NCBI GenBank assembly: GCA_950295325.1
Contig: OX485804.1
Span: 62,218,533-62,282,532 of the forward strand
Origin: Polytrichum commune
Lineage: Eukaryota > Streptophyta > Polytrichopsida > Polytrichales > Polytrichaceae
Direction of reading: 5' to 3'
Length of the DNA: 64,000 nt
Under the pieces are notes generated by a model. That model ran no database searches and was not told the origin of the DNA. It saw only the letters and a program-made list of their open reading frames with translations. This document shows positions 45,995 through 56,885 of the stretch, one piece after another. The first letter of the stretch is position 1, and each line of letters begins with the position of its first letter. The position numbers and the translations under genes were made by a program.

Positions 45995-46352
45995 TACACT
46001 CTAAACTTTGTGATATCAACCTCCTTAATGTCATTCCTCATCTTATATCCCCAAACCCTAGGGAACGGATGTTCTCGGTTTTAAGTTTCACTCTTTGTTG
46101 TCACATATTCCTCCCATACATGACGGGGTTTGATAATTAGTTAAACCGCTAAAGAATTCAAACCACATGCTCACACACATCACATTGTCATCATTACACT
46201 TACTGCAATGTTGACTTTGTGTTATTCCATAGTGTCACACGCTACACTAATTGTCTTCTTTCATCACACATCCATGTTAACACTATAGAACTTCTTAACA
46301 TCACATGCACTTTGCGTGCCACAAAGAGTACTTTGACAGAGTTTAGAGTGTA
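45995..46352 (-). mobile_element. MITE-like family F, copy 3 (reverse, shortened)
   Basis: 358 bp between TACACTCTAAACTTTGTGAT and CAGAGTTTAGAGTGTA. Order is reversed relative to copies 1-2 (CTAGGGAACGGATGTTC near the left, TCCATGTTAACACTATAGAA near the right). About 120 bp shorter than copies 1-2. Confidence 0.72.
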
Positions 46353-47037
46353 CTCTATTCATTCTCATTGCATAGCACAACACTGACATATTCATGTTGA
46401 AAAACTCGGGTGAAGCAATGTAGTGAATATTAGTAAAATGAAACGACTCATAACAACTGGATTTTTAATCTATGTGACGCAAATTGAAACAAATTCAATT
46501 GCAAGGGAAAAGTAGCAGGTGAATAATGTCATGAAGTTGGAGAACATGAGAAACGAACCAAATAACACCCACGTACCATTTAGAAGGAGTGAATTTGGAG
46601 TGAAGATGGAGTGAGTGAGTGAATGAGGGCCACCGTCATCATCTTCACTTTCCACGTGTGCTTCTTTTTCTTCTTCAAAAGTTGTTGGGAGATGAGATGC
46701 TTGTGCACGAGTGGATGAAGGAGGCGGAGTAATTTAAGGAGGGGTCTTCTTCTACGGTTGCTATATCGGGACTCCTTCAGTGTAAATGGCCTCAAATGCT
46801 TGTGTACGAAATCGTCGCGTTTGGAGCCAACTTACACCTTGTGTGTAGCTCAATCCAAACTGGTCAAGCATGGGTCCCATGGGGCTCTTGCATTGGTGTG
46901 TGTAAATTTCGGAGCATGTTTTCGGGATCTTGTTTCATAACACCTACCATTGGGCAATCAAAACATGGTCTCCTCTAGGTTGGTTATCATATTAATCTAA
47001 TTTAGTTGAATTGGATCGATTTGAGGTTTGTGATCTT
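46353..47037. other. no gene recognised
   Basis: Short frames on both strands near 46470-46978. No motif. Confidence 0.4.
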
Positions 47038-47263
47038 GCATAACATGATTAAGATCCATAACGGTGTTCTGTGGGACTGCCAATGTTCCACGTAGTATTC
47101 CCAGATATTTACCACATTAAGTCTGAATGTGGGGAATATCCGGGAGCACTACCTGGGACACTGACATTCCCACATAACATTGAATGTGGGAAATATCCGG
47201 GAATACTACGTGGAATATTGTCAGTCCTACATAATATTGTTATGGATCTGAGGGATGTTATGC
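47038..47263. mobile_element. GCATAACAT fold-back family I, copy 2
   Basis: 226 bp that pairs nearly end to end. The left arm has GCATAACAT, GATCCATAAC, TGTGGGACTGCCAATGTTCC and ACGTAGTATTCCC. The right arm carries the complements ending GTTATGGATCTGAGGGATGT and TATGC. A CCCGGATATTTCCCAC-type block occurs three times (two inverted). Non-coding. Confidence 0.75.
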
Positions 47264-50200
47264 TTAAGTTAGGGATTGATTTGATATACAATATAGAAGA
47301 TGGGGATCTACAATAGTAGTAAGTGTTTGCACCCTCCCCCTCCCCAGTTTGCCCTTGCCCTTGGTAGGTATTGTGAACATTCACCAATGTTTTTGAGCTT
47401 GCAAGTTGGAGAGGCAACTGTTGAGTCGGGGCTTTGAAATCCCTCTATAGGGGTTACACCTAGGTAAGGGTGCTAAATCCGTCACCTTAAACGTTGAATA
47501 TGGATAATTTTATGAGGTTTAAAAAGGTCAATGACTATCGTTAGCAGTTGACTATAAATTTCAAACACCAACCAATCTATGTCTTAGTTGAATTATGTAT
47601 GCATACGTTATATGGTCTCAAAACCCTATTGGTACTTAGACGATCTTGAACCAACATGGGAACTTGATATTAACCCCTCAAAGACTGGCAAACTCAAACT
47701 TGGTTCTCAGGCTTCATATTTTGCACCATGTGAGCAGTGACCTTCACAATTGTTGTGCTTTAGCAAATAAAAATGTGAGCACAAGTGCAAGGAACCTTGT
47801 GATATACTTTGGGGGAAATAAAAGTGAAATTACGGATGTGTGATATGCTTGTTACAAGTGCGAGCATACATATTCACAAACTTTGGGACCATTCCTCATG
47901 TATTATACTCAAAGATTACGCAATTGGTGTTACATACGAAAGAGATTGGGCATTATGGGTCACATAGATGGGTCTCGGATTAAGAAGGAATTGGGGTCCT
48001 AACGGCATTCCCTCCTATTGGTGGAGGGTAGTGTGACATCATTCAACATGCTAATTTGGTAACCATGCGATCACAAGACTTGGAGTACACATATGTCCCA
48101 ATATTTTGTATCATGGATGTAACTTTCAATAGGAGAATTTGTTTACATGTGCTCACACTTACTTGGGAGGCAACGTTATTAGACATAATTTAAGGGTTGT
48201 GCCCTAATCCCATACACCCCAACAAATTAACGAATATATACATATGTTCAAATGCAATCATGGGAAAAAAAACAAATCTCAACTGGATTAGCAATTGTAA
48301 AGGAATTCTAGAGATTACACACACAACAAGCTACAAAAATCGGCGTGGTGCTTTAGGGGTTAAAGTGGTGGACACTCTTGTAAAGAATGTGTATTTATTG
48401 TGCAAACTTCTAGGATGTTGATTTTAGGTGGGCTATTGGTTTTAACACCGTTAATTGGTGGTGTGGCAAGAAGATTTCACTCCTCAACTAGGACACCTTT
48501 TTAGGGGGAGCTTGCGGGGCTCCAATAATCTCCAAAGTTCACGGATTATTTTCACATCAGAGGTTGCTGCAAATCAAACAACTTTTGCACACCATTGCAA
48601 GCAAACAATCAGCTAGCAAATGTAGGATTTAATTTCCTAATGCCTACAATCGGGGATGCAGTAAAAATATGCCCCTACAAATTTATTGTTTATTTATACT
48701 AAATCAACCATACAAGACTAATTTGGGTTCTTTGATCCATATTTAGGTGTTGAATTGTCTAAAGATGCAATTTCCAAGCTCTCCATAAGAATCAACGTTT
48801 TTACCCTCCCCGATCATAGGTGTTATGAACATGCACCCAAAATATGAGATTCTTAGGTGGGTCCCCGTTAAATATAGCATGGCCTATTAACCTTGTTTGA
48901 ACATCTCCTTGGTTGATTTAGATTGATAACATTGAGACTCCTCTATACTTCGAAGCATCCAAGATGCCTAGATTGGACCTCTTCATGCACAAGAATGTGT
49001 ATTTGAGCTACATACTTCCAATTTTACATATTAATTTTGTATAAAATGATGATATCCAAAATCAACTTGTTCTTCAAGTGCCTTCTTGGAATTGCCTAGA
49101 AACCTCAATGGTATTGAATTTAAGGTTCAATTATATAGCACGAGTGTCTTTGGACACGAGTGCAAAGTTTGTATACAATTATCACTATCACATATAAGTA
49201 TTGTATTATTTTATCCTTGACATAAAAAAATTGATTTCCAATCCAACCTCTATTTGAATTTGCACCTCTATGCTTTCCACTATCCACACTTAAGATAATA
49301 ATTTGGAGACTTGGTGAGGCTTGTATACATTGTGTATTTATGTTGAGCATGGAGCCCCTACAACCTTTAAGGGTTAAAGTCACCTAGGAGGCATTTTGTT
49401 CAATGGATGTGTGGTTGAGAATCACTCATTTTCATAAAAGTAGGAATCGATTGGTCTTGGAGAAAATTGCCATTGAGATGAATGAGCACTGGGACATAAA
49501 ATGAGATGGGTTCTAGCATTTCAATGAAAAGTGAGGGAAAAGTGCACATTGCACAAATGACACTGCGTCCCATGGAAGTAAGGTAGAAAAATAACAAATG
49601 GTAAATGACAACTGCTGGTGCACTAGACTAGGGGTACAATGATTCTTGGATGGATCCAAAATGGCTAATTATAAAAGTGGTGGCCCGTAAAAAGATACAG
49701 TGATAGTTGGGATGCAATACGATTGGCCATATAGGTGTCGTTTTCACGCCACTTGCAATCACTTTTGGGTGCCATTGAGTTAACCGTTTTGTGTGCATTT
49801 TCATGCAAAACAAGATATTTTGATGCTCAAATTAAGGAGACTCTACTATACAAATAGGCGGTTTTGTTTACTTGCATCTTAGGGAAAATGTAACTAATTA
49901 TTTACAAAAAAAAATTAGAATAATGAAACAACTTGCATTCCTCATCGTCTCCTCTACTCCATTTGAAAAATTTTACACAAATTTCAAGCCATTCTTTCTT
50001 GCCAAATCGATTTCTTTTCACCGTTTTCCGTACATCTACCTTAACTACCTTGCGAGCTTGCAAGGCCATGAGGTGGGGTTTGGTCCACCTTGGAGGCCAC
50101 ATGAGCATTTGTAGGCATAAAAATAAATGGCTACCACGACCTTGCGTGAAGATTGGCCCTTAGGCACCCACCAAAGGAAGTGTGTGTGGAAATCTCTAGG

Positions 50201-50909
50201 CTTTTGCCCAAACACGATTGAGGCATGTAACCCTATTCTGGGCATTTCCATCTCCGCATACAATTATGACCGTTGGATCGGATTAGAAGTTGTCTCGTCA
50301 TATTAACAATAGCGAATCACAAGCACTATGTCACCTCAAATTTCAAATTTTGAGGTGTAAAAGCTACAAGAAACTAGAGTAATAACTCTCTATACCGCTA
50401 ACCAATCACATAGGCCAAGCTCCCACTTGCATTGTGCCAATCACTGCACCTAGAACAATTCACTTTTTGTTAAACACATAATCCAATCTCATCATAACAC
50501 GTGTCTTTTTTTTTCCATATCCATCCACAACTTGCCAAACACCACAAATCTAGGGGTTGAATCAAGAATAGTGAGGCCCACATAGCTTATATTCCTTGTG
50601 TATGTAGGCTAAGGAGGGTCTCACCTACATCAAGTTGCATGACGAGGAGGTCAAGTGCATCACTTGCACACACTTGGGGTTGTAAGCTTACCAACCGACA
50701 CTCCTCTTCTTCTTTTACCACTTTTTTTCTTTTGGAACAAATGGACTTACGAATTCAAATTGCTAGAAGCAACCCCAAGTACACAAGCAGCCAACACTCC
50801 TCCAGGCTCATATTCAAGTCTCAATTAAAAACTTATGAATGTCTCCGATAGGCATCCGAGCATCACATAAACTTGAAGCTAGGGGCTGTGATTTTTAAGG
50901 GTGGGTTTA
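47264..50909. other. about 3.6 kb without a recognised gene
   Basis: AT-rich, with short frames in all directions and no domain or in-window repeat partner. The largest overlapping group is at 49872-50263 on both strands, which argues against any of them being real. Confidence 0.45.
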
Positions 50910-51402
50910 GGGCCACTTCACAAATGAGACCGAGTACTTTTCAAGCACTCTCATTGGTGGAAAAGGCGGAGCCGGTCCAAGTTCGCTACTTCACACTACG
51001 CTTGAGGGACCAACGGAGTGAGTATGTGAATGCGTGATGGATGTAAAGTCTACATGGATTCCTACATGGCATCAAATGGATCATGTTTCATGGTCACTTG
51101 GACTGTTTTCAAAAATCAACTCTTTGAGGTAGGCCTAACACAAAACCAAGAGAGCATGACACTCTGAACACTCAAAATTATTGATTTATTCTATGTTATC
51201 ATGTGTGAGGATCCGCATGAATAGAGATTCGTTGAAATAGCATTTGGTTGAGGGCCTGGGTATATATGACTTCACACTACACTTGAGGGTCCGTGACCAC
51301 ACTACATAAATTTGGAGGTGGCTTGGGATGGTATTTGGACACTTTCATTTGGGCTCTCACAATTTCATGGTCACGGCTCTTGGGTCGTGTGCGGAGTGGC
51401 CC
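50910..51402. mobile_element. family D non-autonomous transposon, copy 4
   Basis: 493 bp from GGGCCACTTCACAAATGAG to GTGTGCGGAGTGGCCC. The flanks (TGGGTTTA left, TTACATTA right) do not match, so one side has been replaced or eroded. It is the only copy without a mini-element upstream. Confidence 0.82.
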
Positions 51403-51990
51403 TTACATTAGGGGCCAAATCCAAGACACTTGTGGTGCAAGACGCCCCTTTGTGGACCTTGTTTTTGGATTCACAAATGCTAAACCAAGAACTTGAGGAT
51501 TTATTTCTCAAACTAGAACAAACATTTGTGTTGTCGTCATTTTTCTTCATCGGACATGTGTATTTGATTGGTGTGTGGTTGGTGAGGATCAAAGAACAAA
51601 CATCATAAAGATACATGTTTAAAAGCCATTGGGTTGCCCTTCAAAATTTTACAAATTGTTCCAAATTCAATAGCGAACAAGATTGGGAGAACCTTTGTAT
51701 TCATGTAAGGAATCAACAAACATGGACTTCCGAGAATTATTACTAAACTAGGGGAGGTATTGTTTTCAACATGCATTTTGTTTACGCTTCACTGTAAATT
51801 TTCGAATGCAACACAAGTTTCATTTTCATTATGTAATTCTTATCGGAGAAGTTGAAAAAATTCAAAATAAAATTTGATTAACACCCACATATTAGGTTGA
51901 GCAACCAATCTTTGAGTTTGGGTCCAATTTTGAGCCTCAAAACAAAGTCCATGAAGGGGCGTTTTGAACCCCAAGTTTCTTGATTCCGGA
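51403..51990 (-). repeat. dispersed repeat family B, copy 4 (reverse), with unassigned flanks
   Basis: Core at 51550-51770. In reverse it reads AACATGTATCTTTATGATGT, GATCCTCACCAACCACACAC and CCAATCAAATACAC. It sits between family D copy 4 and family E copy 3. Confidence 0.6.
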
Positions 51991-52371
51991 CACTGCACTA
52001 AATTTTGTATTTAATGTCACCAATTGTATTTGTCTTGCTTGATACTAGTTGTAAAGCGCCCATGTAGTGTCACTGACACTAAACGTAAACCTTACATTAT
52101 TTGTCATTCCTTGTAAAAAAGTTCGGGCATTATAGATGTATGACATTGCAACTATTGTCGCTCACTAAGTGAATTTTCATCCAAATCTTAATAATCCATA
52201 ACAATGTTTTGTTACAAAAATGTCAAGATACATGATCTGCTTAGAGTGGATGAACTAAAAGTAAGTTGGGATGACAATACTTGATTTCATTCATAAGAAA
52301 TGTCATTAGAAAAGTGACCACAGTGACAAAAAATACCATATGACACTAAATGCAATATTTAGTGTATTGTG
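51991..52371. mobile_element. CACTA-like non-autonomous element family E, copy 3
   Basis: 381 bp. The left end is CACTGCACTAAATTTTGTAT and the right end, reverse-complemented, CACAATACACTAAATATTGC, with TTTAGTGTC/TTTAATGTC just inside. Collinear with copies 1 and 2. Flanking triplets differ. Confidence 0.7.
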
Positions 52372-52735
52372 AACCCACTCTAAGTATAAAGACTCTCAAA
52401 ATTGAGTCAATCAACAAAACAACAAATTTTTGGAAGCCATATTTGAAAGAGTAATGTTTTTTTGCCAAATAATAAACTAGGTCAAATATGTAACTAAGTT
52501 GGCTATCATCCTTCCAAGTTTCAGCTTGAGTATTGTAGCAATGAGAGAGAAATTACATTTTGAATGAGCTTAGGTCTATTGTTGTTTCGGAATTGTTTTC
52601 AACACACTTTCAATTGCAAGAATAAGTTCACATCACCGCCTAGGGTTCTTCCCCTCTCACTTTTGGTTAGTAATGTGGTTTCTTAAGACATTTTCTCTTG
52701 TAGTTGTGAAGGTTTTCATGAAAGTATTACCGTAG
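52372..52735. other. left flank of Tc1-like relic; no ends found
   Basis: Should contain the left terminal repeat of the Tc1-like element, but no inverted partner to the right flank is recognisable. Confidence 0.35.
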
Positions 52736-53704
52736 GAGAAGAGGTTGAATGCTATAGCCCTGTTACAACATGGGTGTAGAACACGTGAAGTGTCAAAATT
52801 GTTGGGTATCTCTCAATCTACATGCTCTAGGATTCGTAGAGAGTATGTGTCCTCATGTGGAGCCTTGAGGAGGGTGCCCAAGAAGCATCACCTATGCTCA
52901 ACAACTATATAATGTTGTAAACCTGAGGAATGCTTTGAGTGAACACTTCAATATGGTAGTAAGCACCAACACAATGAGGAGTGCACTTTGTGAAGCAGGT
53001 CTTGGGTCATTAAAGAAGTAGAAGAAGCCGTTGTTCGTGGCCAAGAATGTACGTTGCAAGTTGGAATGTGCTTGACATCATCAAGATTGGACTATCCATG
53101 ATTGATATAGGGTGATTTTTAGTGATAAAATTTAGATCATTCGATTTCAGTCTGATGGTCATGCTTGGTATTGGGTGAGGGATGGAGAATCCCAATTTCA
53201 AGCCCATCGTGCAAGTAAGACAATTAAATATGGAGGTGGTGTAATTTTTGTGCGAGGTTGTATGACTTCCTGTGGCATGGGTTACATGTGCAAGATAGAG
53301 GGGAAGATGACACAAGCTATGTATCTTAGCATTCATTAAGATGGGTTATTAAGACTATTGAATGATACTCTTCCAAACCTTTCATGACATAAAAACTCAA
53401 CATGATAATGATCCTAAATGTATTGCAAAATTAGTCCAGCAATGATTGTCAATGAAAAGGTTTTGATGTACTTATTTGGCCTCCTCAATCACCTTACGTA
53501 AATCCAATGAAGCTTGTGTGGGCACTTGTGAAATGGAAATTAAATGAGTATCTAACACCAACTGAAGGAATGCTTCAATTGCAGGAGTGCGTGCAAGCTT
53601 CTTTCCATTCCATCACTCTTGAGCAACGTCAAAGTTTTTATCATAGCATGCCCAATTGTATTCAAGTTGTTTTAGCTTCTAAAAGAGGGTGGACAAATTA
53701 TTGA
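52736..53704 (+). pseudogene. Tc1-like (DD34E) transposase relic
   Basis: Cut-and-paste transposase remnant reconstructed only as ordered pieces, with several stops and at least one frameshift. The N-terminal helix-turn-helix includes REVSKLLGISQSTCSRIRRE (about 52786-52850), then RRVPKKH of the linker. NALSEHFNMVVSTNTMRSAL and LFVAKNVRCKLECA follow (about 52930-53070). First Asp block VIFSDK (about 53110-53127), then FQSDGHAW, YGGGVIFVRGC, YMCKIEGKMTQAMYL; second Asp block HDNDPKCIAKLVQQ (about 53402-53446); third block PPQSPYVNPMKLVWALVKWK (about 53480-53540). In the family the third block reads NPIE, so the catalytic Glu is Lys here, and the usual SPDLNP Asp is Tyr. Inactive. Tc1-like DD34E coding sequence is much less common in plants than mariner-like DD39D. 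Confidence 0.85.
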
Positions 53705-54194
53705 TCTATCGGTAGATGTAGGTTACAAAACTAAGTCAACGTATAGAATTCTCTTCAAATCAATGTTTCTCCGTGTGTAGGTTTGCAATAGACACAGGAC
53801 TTTCGCATGATATATTGAAATTACGACTGCTAACTTACATAAGTAAAAATCTGTATGTTTTGGGTTATATTTACTTGGCATTGTGTGTGAAAATTGATGT
53901 TGTGAGTCACTGACTCAGTTTTGAGAGTTAGTGTAGATGGCAATCTGCATACGGGGTTTTTGTAAACTAAAAGTTGTATGTTTGTGGGAGAATGAGGGAG
54001 GGCCTTGCTAGTCACAAGTTTCCATGTCTTGGACTAAGTTATATTTGGACACTCCACTATGACAAGTCATTGCTTTGGAGAGAGTATTTAAGAGTAATAT
54101 ACAATAATTGTGCACGGTCACAATGACAAGTGACCTCAAATGATTTGGTGTAACATAAAGTGGGTGTTGTTTGGTTTTTTTTCATGTTCTCCAG
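53705..54194. other. no feature seen
   Basis: Right flank of the Tc1-like relic. No terminal repeat or gene recognised. Confidence 0.4.
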
Positions 54195-54520
54195 CTTCTA
54201 CCGATTAGATTTAGACTACACAATGGCACTTGTGTTGCATTAGCAAATATATCATGATGCATCAATGAAAAATCAGACCTCCCCTTATGTAGTTATGGTT
54301 AGCGAAAGCACATGCTTGTTGATTCCTTACTTGAATAACACATGTCCTTCCAATTGCGTTCAGTATCGAATGTGGAGTAGTTAATAGAATTTTAAGACGT
54401 GGTCCAATCTATTGTAAGCATGTGTCATTATGGTGTTTGTAGTTTAATCCTCCCTCAACCACAAACTGGTCAAATATAGGTGTCCAATCAAGTAGAGTAA
54501 CACATGCATTCCTTGCAATA
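54195..54520 (+). repeat. dispersed repeat family B, copy 5
   Basis: Collinear with copy 1 over its full length: CTACCGATTAGA, TGTTGCATTAGCAAATATAT, GACCTCCCCTTATGTAGTTA, GCTTGTTGATTCCTTA, and AAATATAGGTGTCCAATCAA. Confidence 0.75.
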
Positions 54521-55284
54521 TACTTGAACAAGAGTATGAGCCTAAGGGTGGCTTCTAGAGTAGAATCCATATCCAAGAAACTTGGGGTCCCAAACACACC
54601 TTAGTTTTGGACTTCATATTGGACCCAAGCTTGAAGAATGAGGTGGAGAAATTTCTTGAGTTGGGACTGCCGTGATTTTGGTGGGAAAGTGATACCATGT
54701 TAATGCCACTATATTACTTCATACCTTAGATCCATGTCTTGGTGTCAAATCTCCGGTGCAATTTTTGTTACTCATGGACAATAGGGTTGCTCGATTTTGA
54801 GTTTCTTTGGTCCTAAACCCTAAACCCTGAAAATGGACACGGATTATAAAGTGGCCAAGCTCTTCTTAGACGAAACATGTCACTCCATTTTATACGTAAA
54901 TCTAGGGTTGTCGTACATTGGTGACCATTTAAAGATGCACTTGGTACGAAGCTACATAGTTTCGTGGATAGTTTAACATAGTTTTTGACGATGTTAGCAA
55001 ATGCACTAACTTTTTATTCTTTGAAGTCACACTATTTTCCTCAATAGTAGGTCATAGTAGGTCACACTAATTCTTGCATTTTTTAAATTCTATTTTTTAA
55101 TATCGCACTAAATCCCCCTGCCCTTACCCCAAGAAAAAAAGTGGTGTGTATTGATCCCTAGAAAGGCCACTTGCAGCCGTCGTCTTTTGAGTTACATTAA
55201 AGTCTGTGATAGCTATATAAGGGTTGATAAGTCTTTCGTGGTGACATAGACTCAAGGTGTTAAAAATTGTACATAGTTGAAATG
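54521..55284. other. no feature seen
   Basis: Small direct repeats AATAGTAGGTCATAGTAGGTCACAC in part (near 55041-55066). No gene recognised. Confidence 0.4.
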
Positions 55285-56439
55285 TATGTGGTCAGGGGTG
55301 TTTTTTCACAAGGTCCCTAACATGTCTAGGGACATGTTCATAAAAAAAAAAACATTTCCAGTGGACGGGTTCTTAGAAAATGAACCCGTTTTGGGACGTG
55401 TCAAATTCACTTTGGACGGGTTCTAAAAATAACATTTTAAAAAATTAATCGGAATCGTGATGGGGGTTGAGACTTGAACCTGCAAAATCAATCCAACTAA
55501 TAAATAGACAACGCTTGCACTATCCTTGCAAAGACAACGCTTCCACCATCTTAGGCACATGTAAGGCTCAAATATCTACTCATACATTGACCCAACAACT
55601 TACAAGCTCAACCCTGCAATTTGCTAGGGTTTAACTCGAATTAACAGAAATTTCCTGCACAACCCTCGAATCTGCACTCAACCCACAACAAAAGAGAGGA
55701 ATAAGACTCTCAAGATTTAGGATGCTAATGAATCGAACATATGCAACTGAAAGCTAAAACAACTGAGAGACCGGTGAGAGATAACTTGATTGCAGTCGTC
55801 AAATGAACCGGTTGAGTTTGAGAAAACACCTGTTGAAGTTCAAGATTGCAGGAGAAGATTGTTCCAGCGGCACTCTTCAACTTCTTGAATTCGAGTTAGT
55901 TTCAAATGAACTGGTTGAGTTTGAGAAAATACCTGTTGAAGTTCAAGATTGCAGGAGGAGATTGTTCCAGCGGCACTCTCCAACTTCTTGAATTCGAGTT
56001 AGTTTCAAATGAACCGGTTGAGTTTGAGTGATTGAGTTTGAGTGACTGAGTCTAGTTCAGTTTCTCTGAACTAGTCTGTGGACAAACAGACAAAATGGGG
56101 CAGTGGCAGGCTGGCAAATTGGTAATTATAATAGAAAAAGCATAAATGAACGAAGATAGTAAGATACTATTGTTTCCAAGTGGCAAGTGCACCAATCACA
56201 TGCCGACATCTTTCGGGTTATCTTTATCGATTTGTTTTTTCCTTTAACCTTTTCATGGACGGGTTGGTTTAGAAATTACCGGTTTTGGGACGGGTTGTTT
56301 TTTCTTCAACCTTTCCATGGACGGGTTGGTTTTGAAATTACCGGTTTTGGGACGGGTTGCAATTTTTTTTGCCTTTCAATTCGAGGTTTTGGGACGTGGA
56401 CGGGTAAAAACTTTGTGAAAAAACAGCCCTGTATGTGGT
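55285..56439. mobile_element. hAT non-autonomous element, 1139 bp, with perfect 8-bp target duplication
   Basis: Element 55293-56431. The left end is CAGGGGTGTTTTTTCACAAG and the right end, reverse-complemented, CAGGGCTGTTTTTTCACAAA. TATGTGGT flanks both sides (55285-55292 and 56432-56439). CAGGG ends with an 8-bp duplication are the hAT hallmark. Subterminal GGACGGGTT motifs occur at least seven times, two near the left end and the rest near the right; the right-hand set includes a 62-bp tandem (from 56254 and 56316) with ACCGGTTTTGGGACGGGTTG. No transposase remains. The interior (about 55440-56150) may be captured sequence and contains a 103-bp tandem duplication. The intact duplication suggests a relatively recent insertion. 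Confidence 0.92.
55800..56035 (+). repeat. 103-bp tandem duplication inside the hAT element
   Basis: CAAATGAACCGGTTGAGTTT starts at 55800, 55903 (one change) and 56006, exactly 103 bp apart. Two full units and a partial third, about 96 percent identical. A frame of 62 codons through it repeats itself with a shift, so I treat it as non-coding. Confidence 0.92.
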
Positions 56440-56485
56440 GATCACATAACCTATAAAGGGCAAGAAATCATCAACATAACATTAC

Positions 56486-56885
56486 TAAGAGCATCCTCAG
56501 TCGGTCTAGGTAAAGCTCACTGCAAACCAAGACCTATCTTGCTTAAAATTGCTCAAAATTTAGAGGGAGTGCACCAAATCTTGCTTAAAATGGACAGATC
56601 CTCCCACACTCCCTCTAAATGTCAAAAATTTGGAGGGAGTGTGGGAGGATCTTTCCATTTTAAAGCAAGATTTGGTGCACTCCCTCTAAATTTTGAAAAT
56701 GTGGTGTTTTCAATGAGGGATTTCACCTACGTCAAATTTTTACAATTCTTTTTTCTTGAGAAATATCTCACGTTTATTTAGGTGTGCTTCTAATGATGGT
56801 AATTTCAGTTTCTAATTTTAGGTCAGTCAAAAGATAGGTTTTGGTTTGCAGTGAGCTTTACCTAGACCGACTGAGGATGCTCTAA
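56486..56885. mobile_element. PIF/Harbinger MITE, 394 bp, TAA target duplication, nested hairpin
   Basis: Element 56489-56882. Both ends begin GAGCATCCTCAGTCGGTCTA, and the inverted repeats run about 50 bp (through CTCACTGCAAACCAA). TAA flanks both sides (56486-56488 and 56883-56885). GAGCATC ends with a TWA duplication are typical of plant Harbinger MITEs. Inside is a second inverted repeat (about 56552-56619 pairing with 56632-56697) with GGAGGGAGTGTGGGAGGATC, giving a long hairpin within a hairpin. Low decay. Frame 56539-56781 is incidental. Confidence 0.92.

Noticed and set aside
55803-56441. Frames inside the hAT element
   Set aside because: They follow the 103-bp and 62-bp tandem repeats and have no transposase motifs.
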